Source: Calendula officinalis (Eukaryota > Streptophyta > Magnoliopsida > Asterales > Asteraceae). Taken from it: 64,000 nucleotides of DNA. Below are positions 10,703 to 22,643 of the stretch, one piece after another. The stretch lies in contig OY970826.1 in the NCBI GenBank assembly GCA_963853835.1, forward strand, positions 73,402,929 to 73,466,928, written 5' to 3'. The position numbers and the translations under genes were made by a program. Under the pieces are notes generated by a model that worked only from the letters and a program-made list of their open reading frames with translations, did not search any database and was not told the origin of the DNA. Each line of letters opens with the position of its first letter. Position 1 is the stretch's first letter.

Positions 10703-10707
10703 GTTAT

Positions 10708-11038
10708 TGATACGATCCGATCGGTAGCAAGCAAGTGGGGCCAAGTTTATCGGAGACGCAAGCCAAAGTGAAGATTATCTTTATTACTCGAATGCTTAAT
10801 TATATTAGGACTATTATTATTATTATTTATTTAGTTTCCTTGTGTGCATAGGTTTCGGATACCGACCCTATATAAGGGATTCGGCCGGCCCTAGTTAGGG
10901 TGTCGAATTATTTGTTTAGCTTGTCGTTTATTGTTCTTAGGGAGAAACCCGGTTCTCCAATTCCAGGATTATCAATTAAGCATTCGACTAACGATTAATT
11001 GTCGTTAGATTTGGTTACTCTTGATCCAATTCGTATCA
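10708..11038 (+). repeat. Left LTR of gypsy element A
   Basis: 331 bp, TG..CA ends, matching 25207-27109 apart from the inserted Harbinger element and scattered substitutions. A TATA box lies at about 10867-10876 (CTATATAAGG). A degenerate initiator-Met-like primer site (AGTATCAAAGC) follows after a few bases. Confidence 0.92.
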
Positions 11039-11066
11039 AATTAGTATCAAAGCATTCGATTCCGGG

Positions 11067-11429
11067 ATGACGAAGAAAATCGTCGATGTCGACAACGAGT
11101 TGGCCGAACACAAAGCAGAAACAGCGGCGCAACTCGGTCAAATCCAGCTCGGGTTCACCGCCATGCAGAAAAGTATTGAAACCATGCAGATCGAAAACCA
11201 GCAGCGATTGGAGTCGATGCAAACCGAAACCCAACAACGATTTGATGAAACAAATCGGACACACACCGAGATGATGGCGATTTTGCTCAGCCTCCGGCAG
11301 AAACAACAAACCCCACCACCGCCGCCGCCTACTACCGCCTTAGTGCAAACCCTACCTATCACCGTCACCGCCGTACCAACGTATTCTACGACGCCGCAAA
11401 CTACCGCTCGACATCTTGTTTCGCCGTGA
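11067..11429 (+). pseudogene. Truncated gag N-terminus of element A
   Basis: 120 codons starting MTKKIVDVDNELAEH. It is a coiled-coil-prone, Gln-rich segment with repeated Q(Q/R)xE units, then a Pro-rich tail, ending at a stop at 11427-11429. The position just after the LTR and primer site identifies it as gag. The capsid core, zinc knuckle and protease that should follow are absent. Confidence 0.75.
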
Positions 11430-11589
11430 AATCTTTTTTTATTGCTTGCTTTCTTCTGACTCCTTTTTATTTATAGTGATAATTATATGTCTCATGATCA
11501 CGGGTATTTGAGATTTTTTGCTTATATGAGTTTTTTCAGTACTTCCATGCTGGGATTAGTTACTAGTTCAAATTTGATACAAATTTGTT
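11430..11589. other. Unassigned junction sequence between A gag and B pol fragment
   Basis: AT-rich, no coding frame and no recognised repeat. It marks the place where element A's gag-RT region was lost and the 5'-truncated element B begins. Confidence 0.4.
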
Positions 11590-12063
11590 AGAAGCGGGAG
11601 AGACGAAACTCAAGGGTCCCGAGATCGTGAAGGTGACGAATGAGAAGATTGGTGTTATTCAAGCCAACATGAAAGCCGCCCAAGATAGACAACGAAGTTA
11701 TTCGGGTTTAAAAAAAAAAGGTCATACGACTTGGATGTCGGTGATATGGTAATGTTGAAAGTATCACCTTGGAAATGTGTAATGTGGTTTGGAAAGAAAG
11801 GGAAATTAAGTCCAAGATATGTCAGACCGTTTAAGATATTGAAACGGGTCGGGCTTCAAGCATTTAAGTTGGAACTTCCACCCGAGCTTCAAGGTGTGCA
11901 TGACACCTTTCACGTGAGTTATTTAAAGAAGTTTATCGGGGAAGTTGAAAATATTATTCCATTGCAAGAGTTGCGGGTCGATGCTCCGAACCGGTTGATT
12001 GAGGAACCCGAAGCTATACTAGAGACCAAAACGAAGAAGCTTCCGAGGACGGAATCTTTTTAA
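11590..12063 (+). pseudogene. Element B: 3' end of a Tekay/Del-like gypsy pol
   Basis: This is the C-terminal end of a gypsy integrase region. The GDMVMLKVSPWK motif near 11740 is followed by GKLSPRYVRPFKILKR, HDTFHVSYLKK and LQELRVDAPNRLIEEPEAILE, ending at TAA 12061-12063 next to a short purine stretch and an LTR. Everything upstream of the integrase C-terminus is missing. The sequence GAGGACGGAATCTTTTTAAG before the LTR is shared with the array element at 52488, which supports the same lineage. Confidence 0.85.
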
Positions 12064-12075
12064 GAGGTAGATAGT

Positions 12076-13758
12076 TGTAATGACCCAAAATTTGTAAATA
12101 AATAAATTGTACAAAAATATGATAAATAAGGATAAATCGTTTAAAGAACGTAGGAATTGGTTTTGTGTCATTTGGACACCGTACGAGAAAGTTATGGACG
12201 AAACCGGGTCGAGGCAATGACCGAAAAAAGCAGCCCTGCTGCATAGAGAAGTTCACGCCGTGAACTTTAGTTCCCGATCGGGAACTTCATTCAGCGATTT
12301 GTGGTTTTTGATCGATCAGAGTTCATGCCTGGGTCGCGATCGGGAAGAGTTCACGACGTGCAAAGTTCACGATCGTGAACTAGTTCACGCCGTGAACTTT
12401 TGCAGACAGCACCATTAAAGTCGGGTTTTGGTCATAAATGCTATCCAAAAACCCTAGTTTTCTCCCATTGGCGATTTTCGAGTGCAAGTGCTGATTTTGG
12501 TCGATTTCTTCTTCATCAAAGCTTGGTAGATTTTACTCCTAGTTGAAGATTAAAGGTATATCTTCACTCCTTGATCTTTGTAGCTTAAGATCTATGTATT
12601 TTGATGTATGGGTTTGAAACCCTAGTTCTTGGGGTTTTGGGTTATGGTGATATAAGTGATGTATACACTTAATAGATGGTATTTTAACAAATGGAACAAG
12701 TGTATGATTATGATTTGTAAGAATCTTAAGGGTTGGTTAAACCTAGGGTTTGGTAAATCACCATAATTGGGGGAAAGTGTTAGTTGATGGTATCTAGGGA
12801 TAAATGGATACATTATTGGTAGTATGTGATGTTGAACACCTTGTTATTGTTGTATTAGGCTTTTGGTGAAGTCTTGGAAAGTTGATTGATTGTTGGAGCA
12901 AGGAAACCGGCTGAAAGAATACGGTTGGAACATTTTATTGCTAAGGTGAGTACGTGTGGACTTTACTGAGTACATAGCCTTTGAATTACTTTTCTTACTT
13001 GTGTTATGGTCTATTTGCTTATTTGTGTAGACTTATAGTATGTTGAGTTAGTGATAGATATTATTGATAATATTGGACTAACTTGTTTGATGATGAAAGT
13101 GATAGCCGAGAGCTAGTTGACATAACCGTTGAGTTATGGTGAGATTGAGATGATGAGATGACACGGGCGACTCCCGGTCATGAGGTGTGGATCGAGGGGC
13201 AGTTGGGTGGATTCCCATCGACTCGTCCACGCTAGTAATCTTGCTAACTGGACGTATTCCGGCGAGTAAGGCATGTATCGGTAGATTGGGCGATTCCCTC
13301 TTGCTGGTATCTTGTTTCTAGTTAGTTCGGGGGCAACCCGATAACTAGATATGTATGTGCTTCTAGCTAGTTCGGGGGCAACCCGATAGTTAGATATGTT
13401 TGCTAAGAGAGCAAGATTGATAGGGTCACAATAGGGTGACTAGATTGGATAGATGATTTTTTATATATATGTGTTTATATGTAACGTGACATTTTATTTA
13501 TCATTGGGTCTAAACCCATGTTGCTCACGAGACGTTCTTGTCTCACGTACTCCTTGTTGTTTTTGCTATGTACTCAGGTTCGGGATCGAAGGTTTAAGTA
13601 CGCATGGATAGAGATGCGGGGCCTAGAGTAACACCAAACTTTATACTCTGATTTTCATACCAAAGGTTTTGTAAATCCATATTTTTGGAACGGTTCTTCT
13701 ATTTATGAAAATGATATATTTTGGGAAAATGTTTGTATTAAAAATTTTAGGTGTTACA
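12076..13758 (+). repeat. 3' LTR of element B
   Basis: It starts TGTAATGACCC after the pol fragment and ends GTGTTACA. At about 12250-12410 it holds a cluster of palindromes including AGTTCACGATCGTGAACT (12364-12381), and at about 13318-13400 two copies of a 50-bp unit with CTAGTTCGGGGGCAACCCGAT. The partner 5' LTR is not in the window. Its last five bases coincide with the target duplication of element C. Confidence 0.85.
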
Positions 13759-15620
13759 TGTAACACCGCATTTTTTTTATTTATTAAAAGATCCAATTAA
13801 GCATTAAACTATGGTTACGGAAGCATACGGTTAGGTTCCTAGTTATGTTAAGTTTACAAAACCATGGTCCCACAAATATTACAACCAAAAGTTAGTTAAA
13901 AGACGGTATTACTAAACACGGCTCATTTAACAAAATAACAATTTAAGCATGGTCAAACTTCCCGTCCAAGCCCGACCCGTTCAAGCCATCCAACCTGAAA
14001 TGTGTCAATAAGGGAGGGATTAGCACAAAAGCTAAGTGAATAAATTCCTAACGCTACTAACTACACTATTCACTTAAACACGGAAGTTATAAACATCTCC
14101 GGTTGGGTAATCACTTAAATGAGAGGATCGGCGGCTTTGCGGGCTTTAAACCATGGTCGGCCAAAACCACGGTAACCGATAGCGTTTTGTATCCAACACC
14201 CCGGGCAACTCCCTCCCCTTAACCATGTAACGCATACAAGTAAGGTCGGATACCCTATTAGTCGATACACTGTGCCCAACCGTTATCCATCCGACACTGA
14301 CCTTGTCCCGATTGTGCACATAGTCATGTATGGTATTCCCTAACACTAGGCATACATAACACGTAGACTAGCTACGAAAAACACCACGAAAAACGTCACG
14401 AAAGAGTTCCCAATCGCGAACTCAAGTTCACGATCGTGAACTAGAGTTCGCATCGGGAACTCCGAACGTGAACTACTTCGCGACCATCGACCAACTTCGC
14501 TGGAGCTACTTCACGACGCGAAGTGGAGTTTGCGTCGTGAACTCTCCATGTCTGGTAATTCCTGCGATTTTCTTCACCAAAATGCCAATACCAAATAAAA
14601 TAACCGAAACCCGAGTTGTAGGTCGAATCCACTCACCTTTCAACTTTTGATTCCTTAACTCAGTGAGCTAGTATCACTGAGTATCCTTCCCGGTTCCTGT
14701 CAACAATATACCGAGTTAGTGATAATCCACCGAATTGTCAAAATCAACAATTTCAACAACTAACCACACAAGACTCATAAAATGCACATTTTATGACATT
14801 TACAACTAGCACAAATCTCATCAATACAATTGACCATTTTGACCATTTATCAAGTATTCACAACTAGTTGACCCAAACGGGCCAAAAACCCGAACATGAT
14901 CCTAACACTTCCACATTTCCATCAACTAGCAATTAATCTTTAAACTAGCAATTTACAATCATTTAACAATTACATCAAGATCATAACCATCACAATTCCA
15001 AGTATGATACTTCTAAGATCACTAATTAGTCATTTTGACCCAAACACCAACTAGATAAATTCCCACAATCATCTATACTAGGTTTTCACCATCCATAACT
15101 TACAAATCATGATTTCTCAACCTAATAAACAATTCTATTCAAACAAACATCAAGAAATCCAAGATTTGTCAAAACCCACCTTCAACTTCCACCATTAATG
15201 GAGGTTGAAGGTGATTTTCACCAAATCTTGTGTTCCTTCAACAATCTACCATACAAATGATGTAAAAGCTTGCATAAACACATAAAACAACATCCATTTC
15301 AAGATTCGTCCATAAAACACTAAGATCACAAACCCTAGTTCACAACCAAACTCAAGGACAACAAGAACAAGTAAGGGAAAGGATGTAGCTTACTTCTAGG
15401 GTTCTTCTACACAAACTTTGGTAAGAGATTCGGGTCTTAGCACCAAGAAATCACCAAGATCACTCAAGAACAAGTAGAGAAAAAGATGGAGTTTTAGGGA
15501 GCAATGAAATAGTGTAAAAGAGAAGATAATGTTTGAAAGAGGGGAAAAGAGAAGAGAGGGTATTTCCCTCTCTCCCTACACCGATCAATAAACTACTAGG
15601 CCGGGTTTTGGGATGTTACA
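13759..15620 (-). repeat. 3' LTR of element C
   Basis: 1862 bp. Plus-strand ends TGTAACACCGC and GGGATGTTACA. Compared with the 5' LTR it lacks the segment corresponding to about 22310-22600. It carries the palindrome AGTTCACGATCGTGAACT at 14425-14442. Confidence 0.93.
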
Positions 15621-15636
15621 ACTCTCCCCCACTTAA
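15621..15636 (-). other. Polypurine tract of element C
   Basis: The minus strand reads TTAAGTGGGGGAGAGT directly before the 3' LTR start TGTAACATCCC. Confidence 0.8.
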
Positions 15637-17168
15637 GAAGATTCCGTCCCCAGAATCCCATCTCGATCAAATAAGGAGGGATAACGTTCCCGCATATCGA
15701 CCTCGGTCTCCCATGTCATATCCGCACCCAAACTGTGCTTCCACTTTACCAAAACCATAGGAATTTGTTTCTTTCTCAATTTCGTCACCTTCCGGTCCAA
15801 TAACTCTACCGGTTCCTCGACTAACCTCTTTTTCGTATCAACCCGTAACTCTTGCACCGGGAGAATCTGGCTCGGATCTTTGATGTTACACTTTCTCAAA
15901 TAACAAATGTTGAAAGTGTTATGAATTGCCGACAACTCCGGGGGAAACTCGAGTGTTACCGATTGAGAATTCACCACTTTACTGATTCGAAACGGCCCAA
16001 TAAATCTCGGGGCCAACTTCCCTCGTTTACTGAAACGAATGACACCCTTCCAAGGTGAAACCTTCAAATAAACCATCTCATTTTCCGAGAACGTAGCGGG
16101 TCTACGTCTCGGATCGGCATACATCTTTTGTCGGTCACGGGCGGCTTTCAAATTTTCTCGAGCAATAGCAACTTTATCCGCGGTCATTTGTACAATATCG
16201 GGTCCCGCATATTGTTTCTCGCCCGCTTCCAACCAACACGTCGCGGTTCGACACCGACGCCCATACAACATCTCGTACGGTGGCATCTTAATACTCGAGT
16301 GGTACGAGTTGTTATAAGCAAACTCGATCAACGGTAGGTGGGAATCCCACGACCCACCGTACTCTAACACACACGCCCGCAACATATCTTCAAGTGTTTG
16401 TATCGTTCTCTCCGATTGCCCATCGGTTTGGGGATGATACGCGGTACTCAAGTTCACCCGCGTCCCCAATTCTCGTTGCAAGCTATTCCAAAAATTCGAA
16501 GCAAAACGGGGATCCCTATCGGACACGATAGAAATCGGAATACCATGTCGGGATACCACTTCATCAATGTATAACTTTGCCAATCTACTAAGTGAAGCGG
16601 TCTCACTAGTAGCCAAGAAATGAGCACTCTTCGTTAATCGGTCAACTATAACCCAAATCATATCGTGACCCCTTTGTGTACGCGGCAGTTTGGTCACGAA
16701 ATCCACAGTGATCCGATCCCATTTCCACTCGGGAATCGGTGATTGAGTTAAAGTTCCATAGGGCTTTTGGTGTTCGGCCTTCACTTGAGCACAAATATGA
16801 CATTGGCCCACATAACAGGCAATGTCGGTCTTCATCGTCGGCCACAAATATAGAGCCTTTAAATCATTATACATCTTCGTGCTACCCGGGTGAACCGATA
16901 ACCGAGAATTGTGAGCCTCGGCTAAGATTAATTCCCGCAAACCCCCGAGTAACGGTACCCATACCCGAGATTGATACATTTTCAAACCCCGAGAATCTTC
17001 TTCTAAATCATCCTTCCTCTTCACCAAAATCTCGGTCTTCAAGTGTTCGACATTCAAGGCTTCTATTTGTGAAATCTTCAACCGGGACACCAAATCCGAC
17101 ACAATTTCCATTCTCATAAATTGTACCCGCCCCGAATCTCCCTTTCTACTTAAGGCATCGGCCACCAC
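15633..17168 (-). pseudogene. Element C integrase with chromodomain-like C-terminus
   Basis: This is the downstream part of the same Pol, after the frameshift, beginning at VADALSRK of the RNase H end. The integrase zinc finger includes CHICAQVK. The DDE core includes DFVTKLP, SDRDPRFASNFW and HPQTDGQSERT. The GKLAPRFIGPFRI block follows. The C-terminus (IPMVLVKWKHSLGADMTWETE then YPSLF) matches the chromodomain-like tail of Tekay/Del chromoviruses, which is known to steer integration to heterochromatin. The GTG at 17168 is not a real start; this piece would be made only as part of the full polyprotein. Confidence 0.92.
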
Positions 17169-17326
17169 ATTTGCCTTTCCGGATGGTATCGAATTTCACA
17201 ATCGTAATCTTTAATCAATTCTAACCACCTTCGTTGACGCATATTCAACTCCTTTTGCGTGAACACGTATTGCAAACTTTTATGATCCGTACAAATCACG
17301 CACTTAGTACCGTACAAATAGTGTCT

Positions 17327-20300
17327 TCATAATTTTAGTGCAAAAACCACCGCCGCCAACTCTAAATCGTGAGTCGGGTAATTCTTTTCGTGATTCTTCA
17401 AATGCCTCGAAGCATAAGCAATAACCCGGTCTCGTTGCATCAACACGCAACCCAAACCCGCAAGTGAAGCATCACAATAAACAATAAAATCCTCCGGGCC
17501 TTTGGGTAAGGCAAGGACCGGAGCTTGACATAATAGTTGCTTTAGAGTTTGGAAGGACTTCTCGTGATCATCACCCCAACGGAACGGTACATCCTTACGG
17601 GTCAACTTCGTCATAGGACCCGCTATCTTCGAAAAATCTTTAATAAACCGGCGGTAGTAACCCGCCAAACCCAAGAAACTCTTTATCTCGGTTGGGTTCT
17701 TTGGAGCAACCCAACTCATAACCGCTTCAATATTTGCCGGGTCCACCTTGACCCCATTCGAACAAATAACGTGACCCAAAAAGTGAACCTCTCGAAGCCA
17801 AAATTCGCACTTCGAGAACTTCGCAAATAATTGTTCCCGCTTCAACGTTTCTAACACTTGCCTTAAGTGTTTCTCGTGTTCTTCTTCGGTCTTGGAATAA
17901 ATTAAAATATCGTCAATGAACACAATAACGAATTTGTCGAGGTAAGGCCGACAAACTCGGTTCATCAAATCCATAAATATCACGGGAGCATTCGTCAACC
18001 CAAACGGCATAACCAAGAACTCATAGTGACCGTAACGAGTTCGGAACGCCGTTTTGTGAATATGATTTTCGTGCACCCGAACTTGGTGATAACCCGATCT
18101 CAAATCAATCTTTGAGAAATAAGAAGACCCTTGAAGTTGATCAAATAAATCGTCAATGTGCGGCAAAGGATACCGATTCTTTACCGTTCTCTTGTTCAAT
18201 TCCCGATAATCAATGCACATACGAAGTGCACCATCCTTCTTTTTCACGAATAAAACCGGAGCTCCCCAAGGTGAGGAACTCGACCGAATAAAACCCTTAT
18301 CCAATAAATCTTGGATTTGTGTCATCATTTCTCGGATTTCGGACGGTGCCAAACGATACGGTGCTCTAGCCAGGGGATTGGCACCCGGCACCAAATCAAT
18401 TTTAAATTCTACCTCCCGAACGGGAGGTAACCCAGGCAAGTCTTCGGGAAACACCTCCGGGTATTCCGAAACCACCCGGAGATTACCAACCACTTTCTTT
18501 TCTTTTTTCACATCGATCACATAGGCCAAAAACGATTTACATCCCTTGGTCAAGGACTTAAGGGCTTTCATCATGGATATCATGGGTATGGTCGGGGTCG
18601 CACGGTCTCCCCGGGCCACGACATGTGACCCGTCGGGTAAAAGAAAGGTAATTAATTTTTGGTGACAATTTATGTTGGCCTTATTAACACTTAACCAATC
18701 CATACATAAGACCACATCAAAGTCGGATATCGGCATAACAAGTAAAAGAATCGAAAATTTCACGCCATCAATATCAATACTAGCCCCGGACACGGATGTC
18801 GTGACCGGAACCATTTCACCATCGGCCACCTCTACCTCTAGAGGTGTCGCGATCAAGGAAATAGGCAATTTCAATTTGTCACAAAAACTCTTTGAAGAAA
18901 ACGAACTATTTGCACCCGAATCAAATAATACACGAGCGGGTATGGAGTTTATTAGAAACATACCGGTGATGACATCGTTGGTGGTGGTGGCATCCTCCAC
19001 CGTCATCTTGAATGCCCAACCCGTTGGTGGCGGATGACTCTTCCTCTTTTGACCTCCCGACGAAGCCGCTCCCCCGCCGGAACCCGAACCCGAACCCTTC
19101 TTCGTCGGACAATGCATGGCTCGATGACCCTCCCTTTGGCAAGTCCAACAAACACTATTTTCCAACTTGCATTCCGAGGACTCATGCCCGTGTTGCCCAC
19201 ATTTAATACACCTTCGAGTTTGTGCCGTACACGGACCGGCATGAGAGGACTTACACGGTAGGCACCACGGGTTCCTTTGGTTGGAACCTTGAAGTATTTG
19301 CTTGCGACGATCATTGTTTGACTTATGGTTCCCTTGGGATTTCTTGTGGTTGCTCGAGTTTGATTGATCATACTTTCCCTTATGAAACGGGGCCTTCTCT
19401 CGACTCGCGGCCCTTTGTGCCAAAACATCACCTTCGGCCGATTTAGCAAGATCATAGGCTTGCAAGAGAGTTCCCGCAAGCCTCGTTACATTCCGATACT
19501 CGGGCAACAACGCCCCAACAAAGTGTTTGATTTGGGTGGACTCATCGGGCACCCATTGTGTCACAAACCGGAGCTTACCATTAAATTGGAGGATAAGCTC
19601 ATCCACCGTCATTCGATCGGTCATCTTCAACATCATGAATTCATTCCGGATTTTATCCAATTCAAACGGGCTACAATACCGAGCCTCGACTTGATCCCTA
19701 AATTGTTTCCACGTGATTGCATCCATCATCTCATTACTAAAATTCGCGGTCAACCCATCCCACCAATCCATAGCCGGTCCCCCCAACATCCGGGACGCAT
19801 ACCGGACCTTCAAGTGGTCTTCACAATTACATGCAATAAGTGCCTTTTCGGTGGCCCGGAGCCATGTTAGAGTTTCCGCCGGGTCGGAACTAACACGGTA
19901 CTCGGTTGGCTTACAATCGAGAAAATTCTTATAAGTGCACGGTTTCTTTTCTATCGGGAAAGGTTGATAGAAGAATTGTTGGTGTTGGGCATTGGCAATG
20001 GGTACGGTGTGGGTGAGAGGTGGTTGCGGTATGCTTGCATTTGGAGATGAGGAGTCATTCCGGGGAAAGACGGGAATGCGAGTAGTTTGAGTGAATTGTG
20101 GGGGTGAATTTGCTTGGGTGATAGGGGGTACGGTTGACCGAGCCTCGGGTCGTGGCTCAGTCGATTGGCTTTGGAGGAGAGCCCTTATGCTATCCTCAAG
20201 TTCCATGTTTCGGGTTTCCAATAGCACAATATACTCTTCGTTCGGTATCTCGTCACTCCCCGAGCCCGTTGCTCCGTCATTTCCAAGGTTCGTGTTCGGT

Positions 20301-20335
20301 GGGACATTCTCCAACGTGTTTCCATCCGTAGCCAT
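17327..20335 (-). pseudogene. Element C gag-protease-RT-RNase H, ends at nonsense codon
   Basis: The Met at 20335 (MATDGNTLE) starts a 1002-codon frame. Counted from it, gag is at about 130-310, two CCHC knuckles at about 376-389 and 396-409, protease LFDSGAN at about 470-476, RT at about 630-830 with FIDD at 806-809, and RNase H from about 940 (YCDASLAG) to the end. The frame stops at TGA 17327-17329, where the family has Trp in ALKLWRHYLYG; the following RHYLYGTKC continues in the same frame. A frameshift from one missing G lies near 17184, in the HPGKANVVADALSR region. It is a nearly complete Gag-Pol broken at two points. Confidence 0.93.
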
Positions 20336-20513
20336 TCCTGCTACAAAACACAACATCTCACCAAGGCTTAGTTCAATTCGTTAGTACACATCTACTAACT
20401 ATTAAACCCAATTCACACTTGATCTAATCCCTCTTGACCGGAAGGTTTGACCATAACACGAGCCACGATTTGGGAATGGAACACCAACCCCGTGTATCCA
20501 TCGCCAAACCGAA

Positions 20514-20526
20514 GCTCTGATACCAA
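20514..20526 (-). other. Primer-binding site of element C
   Basis: The minus strand reads TTGGTATCAGAGC, a full-length initiator-Met tRNA complement typical of plant gypsy elements, two bases after the LTR end. Confidence 0.9.
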
Positions 20527-20528
20527 GT

Positions 20529-22638
20529 TGTAACACCGCATTTTTTTTTAAAAGATCCAATTAAGCATTAAACTATGGTTACGGAAGCATACGGTTAGGT
20601 TCCTAGTTATGTTAAGTTTACAAAACCATGGTCCCACAAATATTACAACCAAAAGTTAGTTAAAAGACGGTATTACTAAACACGGCTCATTTAACAAAAT
20701 AACAATTTAAGCATGGTCAAACTTCCCGTCCAAGCCCGACCCGTTCAAGCCATCCAACCTGAAATGTGTCAATAAGGGAGAGATTAGCACAAAAGCTAAG
20801 TGAATGAATTCCTAACGCTACTAACTACACTATTCACTTAAACACGGAAGTTATAAACATCTCCGGTTGGGTAATCACTTAAATGAGAGGATCGGCGGCT
20901 TTGCGGGCCTTAAACCATGGTCGGCCAAAACCACGGTAACCGATAGCGTTTTGTATCCAACACCCCGGGCAACTCCCTCCCCTTAACCATGTAACGCATA
21001 CAGGTAAGGTCGGATACCCTATTAGTCGATACACTGTGCCCAGCCGTTATCCATCCGACACTGACCTCGTCCCGATTGTGCACATAGTCATGTATGGTAT
21101 TCCCTAACACTAGGCATACATAACACGTAGACTAGCTACGAAAAACGCCACGAAAAACGTCACGAAAGAGTTCCCAATCGCGAACTCAGGTTCACGATCG
21201 TGAACTAGAGTTCGCGTCGGGAACTCCGAACGTGAACTACTTCGCGACCATCGACCAACTTCGCTGGAGCTACTTCACGACGCGAAGTGGAGTTCACGTC
21301 GTGAACTCTCCATGTCTGGTAATTCCTGCGATTTTCTTCACCAAAATGCCAATACCAAATAAAATAACTGAAACCCGAGTTGTAGGTCGAATCCACTCAC
21401 CTTTCAACTTTTGATTCCTTAACTCAGTGAGCTAGTATCACTGAGTATCCTTCCCGGTTCCTGTCAACAATATACCGAGTTAGTGACAATCCACCGAATT
21501 ATCAAAATCAACAATTTCAACAACTAACCACACAAGACTCATAAAATGCACCCATTTTGACCATTTATCAAGTATTCACAACTAGTTGACCCAAACGGGG
21601 CAAAAACCCGAACATGATCGTAACACTTCCACATTTCCATCAACTAGCAATTAATCTTTAAACTAGCAATTTACAATCATTTAACAATTCCATCAAGATC
21701 ATAACCATCACAATTCCAAGTATGATACTTCTAAGATCACTAATTAGTCATTTTGACCCAAACACCAACTAGATCAATTCCCACAATCATCTATACTAGG
21801 TTTTCACCATCCATAACTTACAAATCATGATTTCTCAACCTAATAAACAATTCTATTCAAACAAACATCAAGAAATCCAAGATTTGTCAAAACCCACCTT
21901 CAACTTCCACCATTAATGGAGGTTGAAGGTGATTTTCACCAAATCTTGTATTCCTTCAACAATCTACCATACAAATGATGTAAAAGCTTGCATAAACACA
22001 TAAAACAACATCCATTTCAAGATTCATCCATAAAACACTAAGATCACAAACCCTAGTTCACAACCAAACTCAAGGACAACAAGAACAAGTAAAGGAAAGG
22101 ATATACCTTACTTCTAGGGTTCTTCTACACAAACTTTGGTAAGAGATTCGGGTCTTAGCACCAAGAAATCACCAAGATCACTCAAGAACAAGTAGAGAAA
22201 AAGATGGAGTTTTAGGGAGCAATGAAATAGTGTAAAAGAGAATATAATGTTTGAAAGAGGGGGAAAAGAGAAGAGAGGGTATTTCCCTCTCTCCCTACAC
22301 TGGTCAAGAAAGAGGGAGTGGGGCCACTCTTGCACCTTTTTCCACTTTAACAGTATTCATCTGAAAGTCCCTTTCGTAATTAATTTATTTAAAACAGCAA
22401 ACGGGCTCCAATTTTAAAAACGAAAGCATTTCCGGAAACGATATTTAACAAGGAATCCAAAGATATAAAAATCACGTTTTCATTCCAAATATATCACAAG
22501 TCGGGTATTTTAACCCCTTGGTTAAAATACCGCAAAAGGCAGCAGGCTAATTAAATTAACTAAGCATTTAATCAGGAAATCATTTAATAAGATACCTTAG
22601 GGTCAATAAACTACTAGGCCGGGTTTTGGGATGTTACA
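20529..22638 (-). repeat. 5' LTR of element C
   Basis: 2110 bp and closely similar to 13759-15620, with scattered substitutions and small indels. The palindrome GTTCACGATCGTGAAC is at 21190-21205. It is followed on the minus strand by a two-base spacer and the primer site. Confidence 0.93.
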
Positions 22639-22643
22639 TTACA

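Larger units (their letters stand above)
13759..22638 (-). mobile_element. Ty3/gypsy element C (Tekay/Del-like chromovirus), nearly intact
   Basis: 8880 bp with both LTRs, a 5-bp duplication TTACA (13754-13758 and 22639-22643), primer site, polypurine tract and full gag-pol order. It is disabled by a nonsense codon and a 1-bp deletion between RNase H and integrase. The 3' LTR lacks about 290 bp that are present in the 5' LTR; otherwise the two are close. It inserted at the boundary between element B's LTR and element A's RT. Confidence 0.95.

Noticed and set aside
17168..17168. Independent start for the element C integrase
   Set aside because: The frame opens in the middle of a conserved RNase H end; the upstream part is continuous apart from one stop and one missing base.
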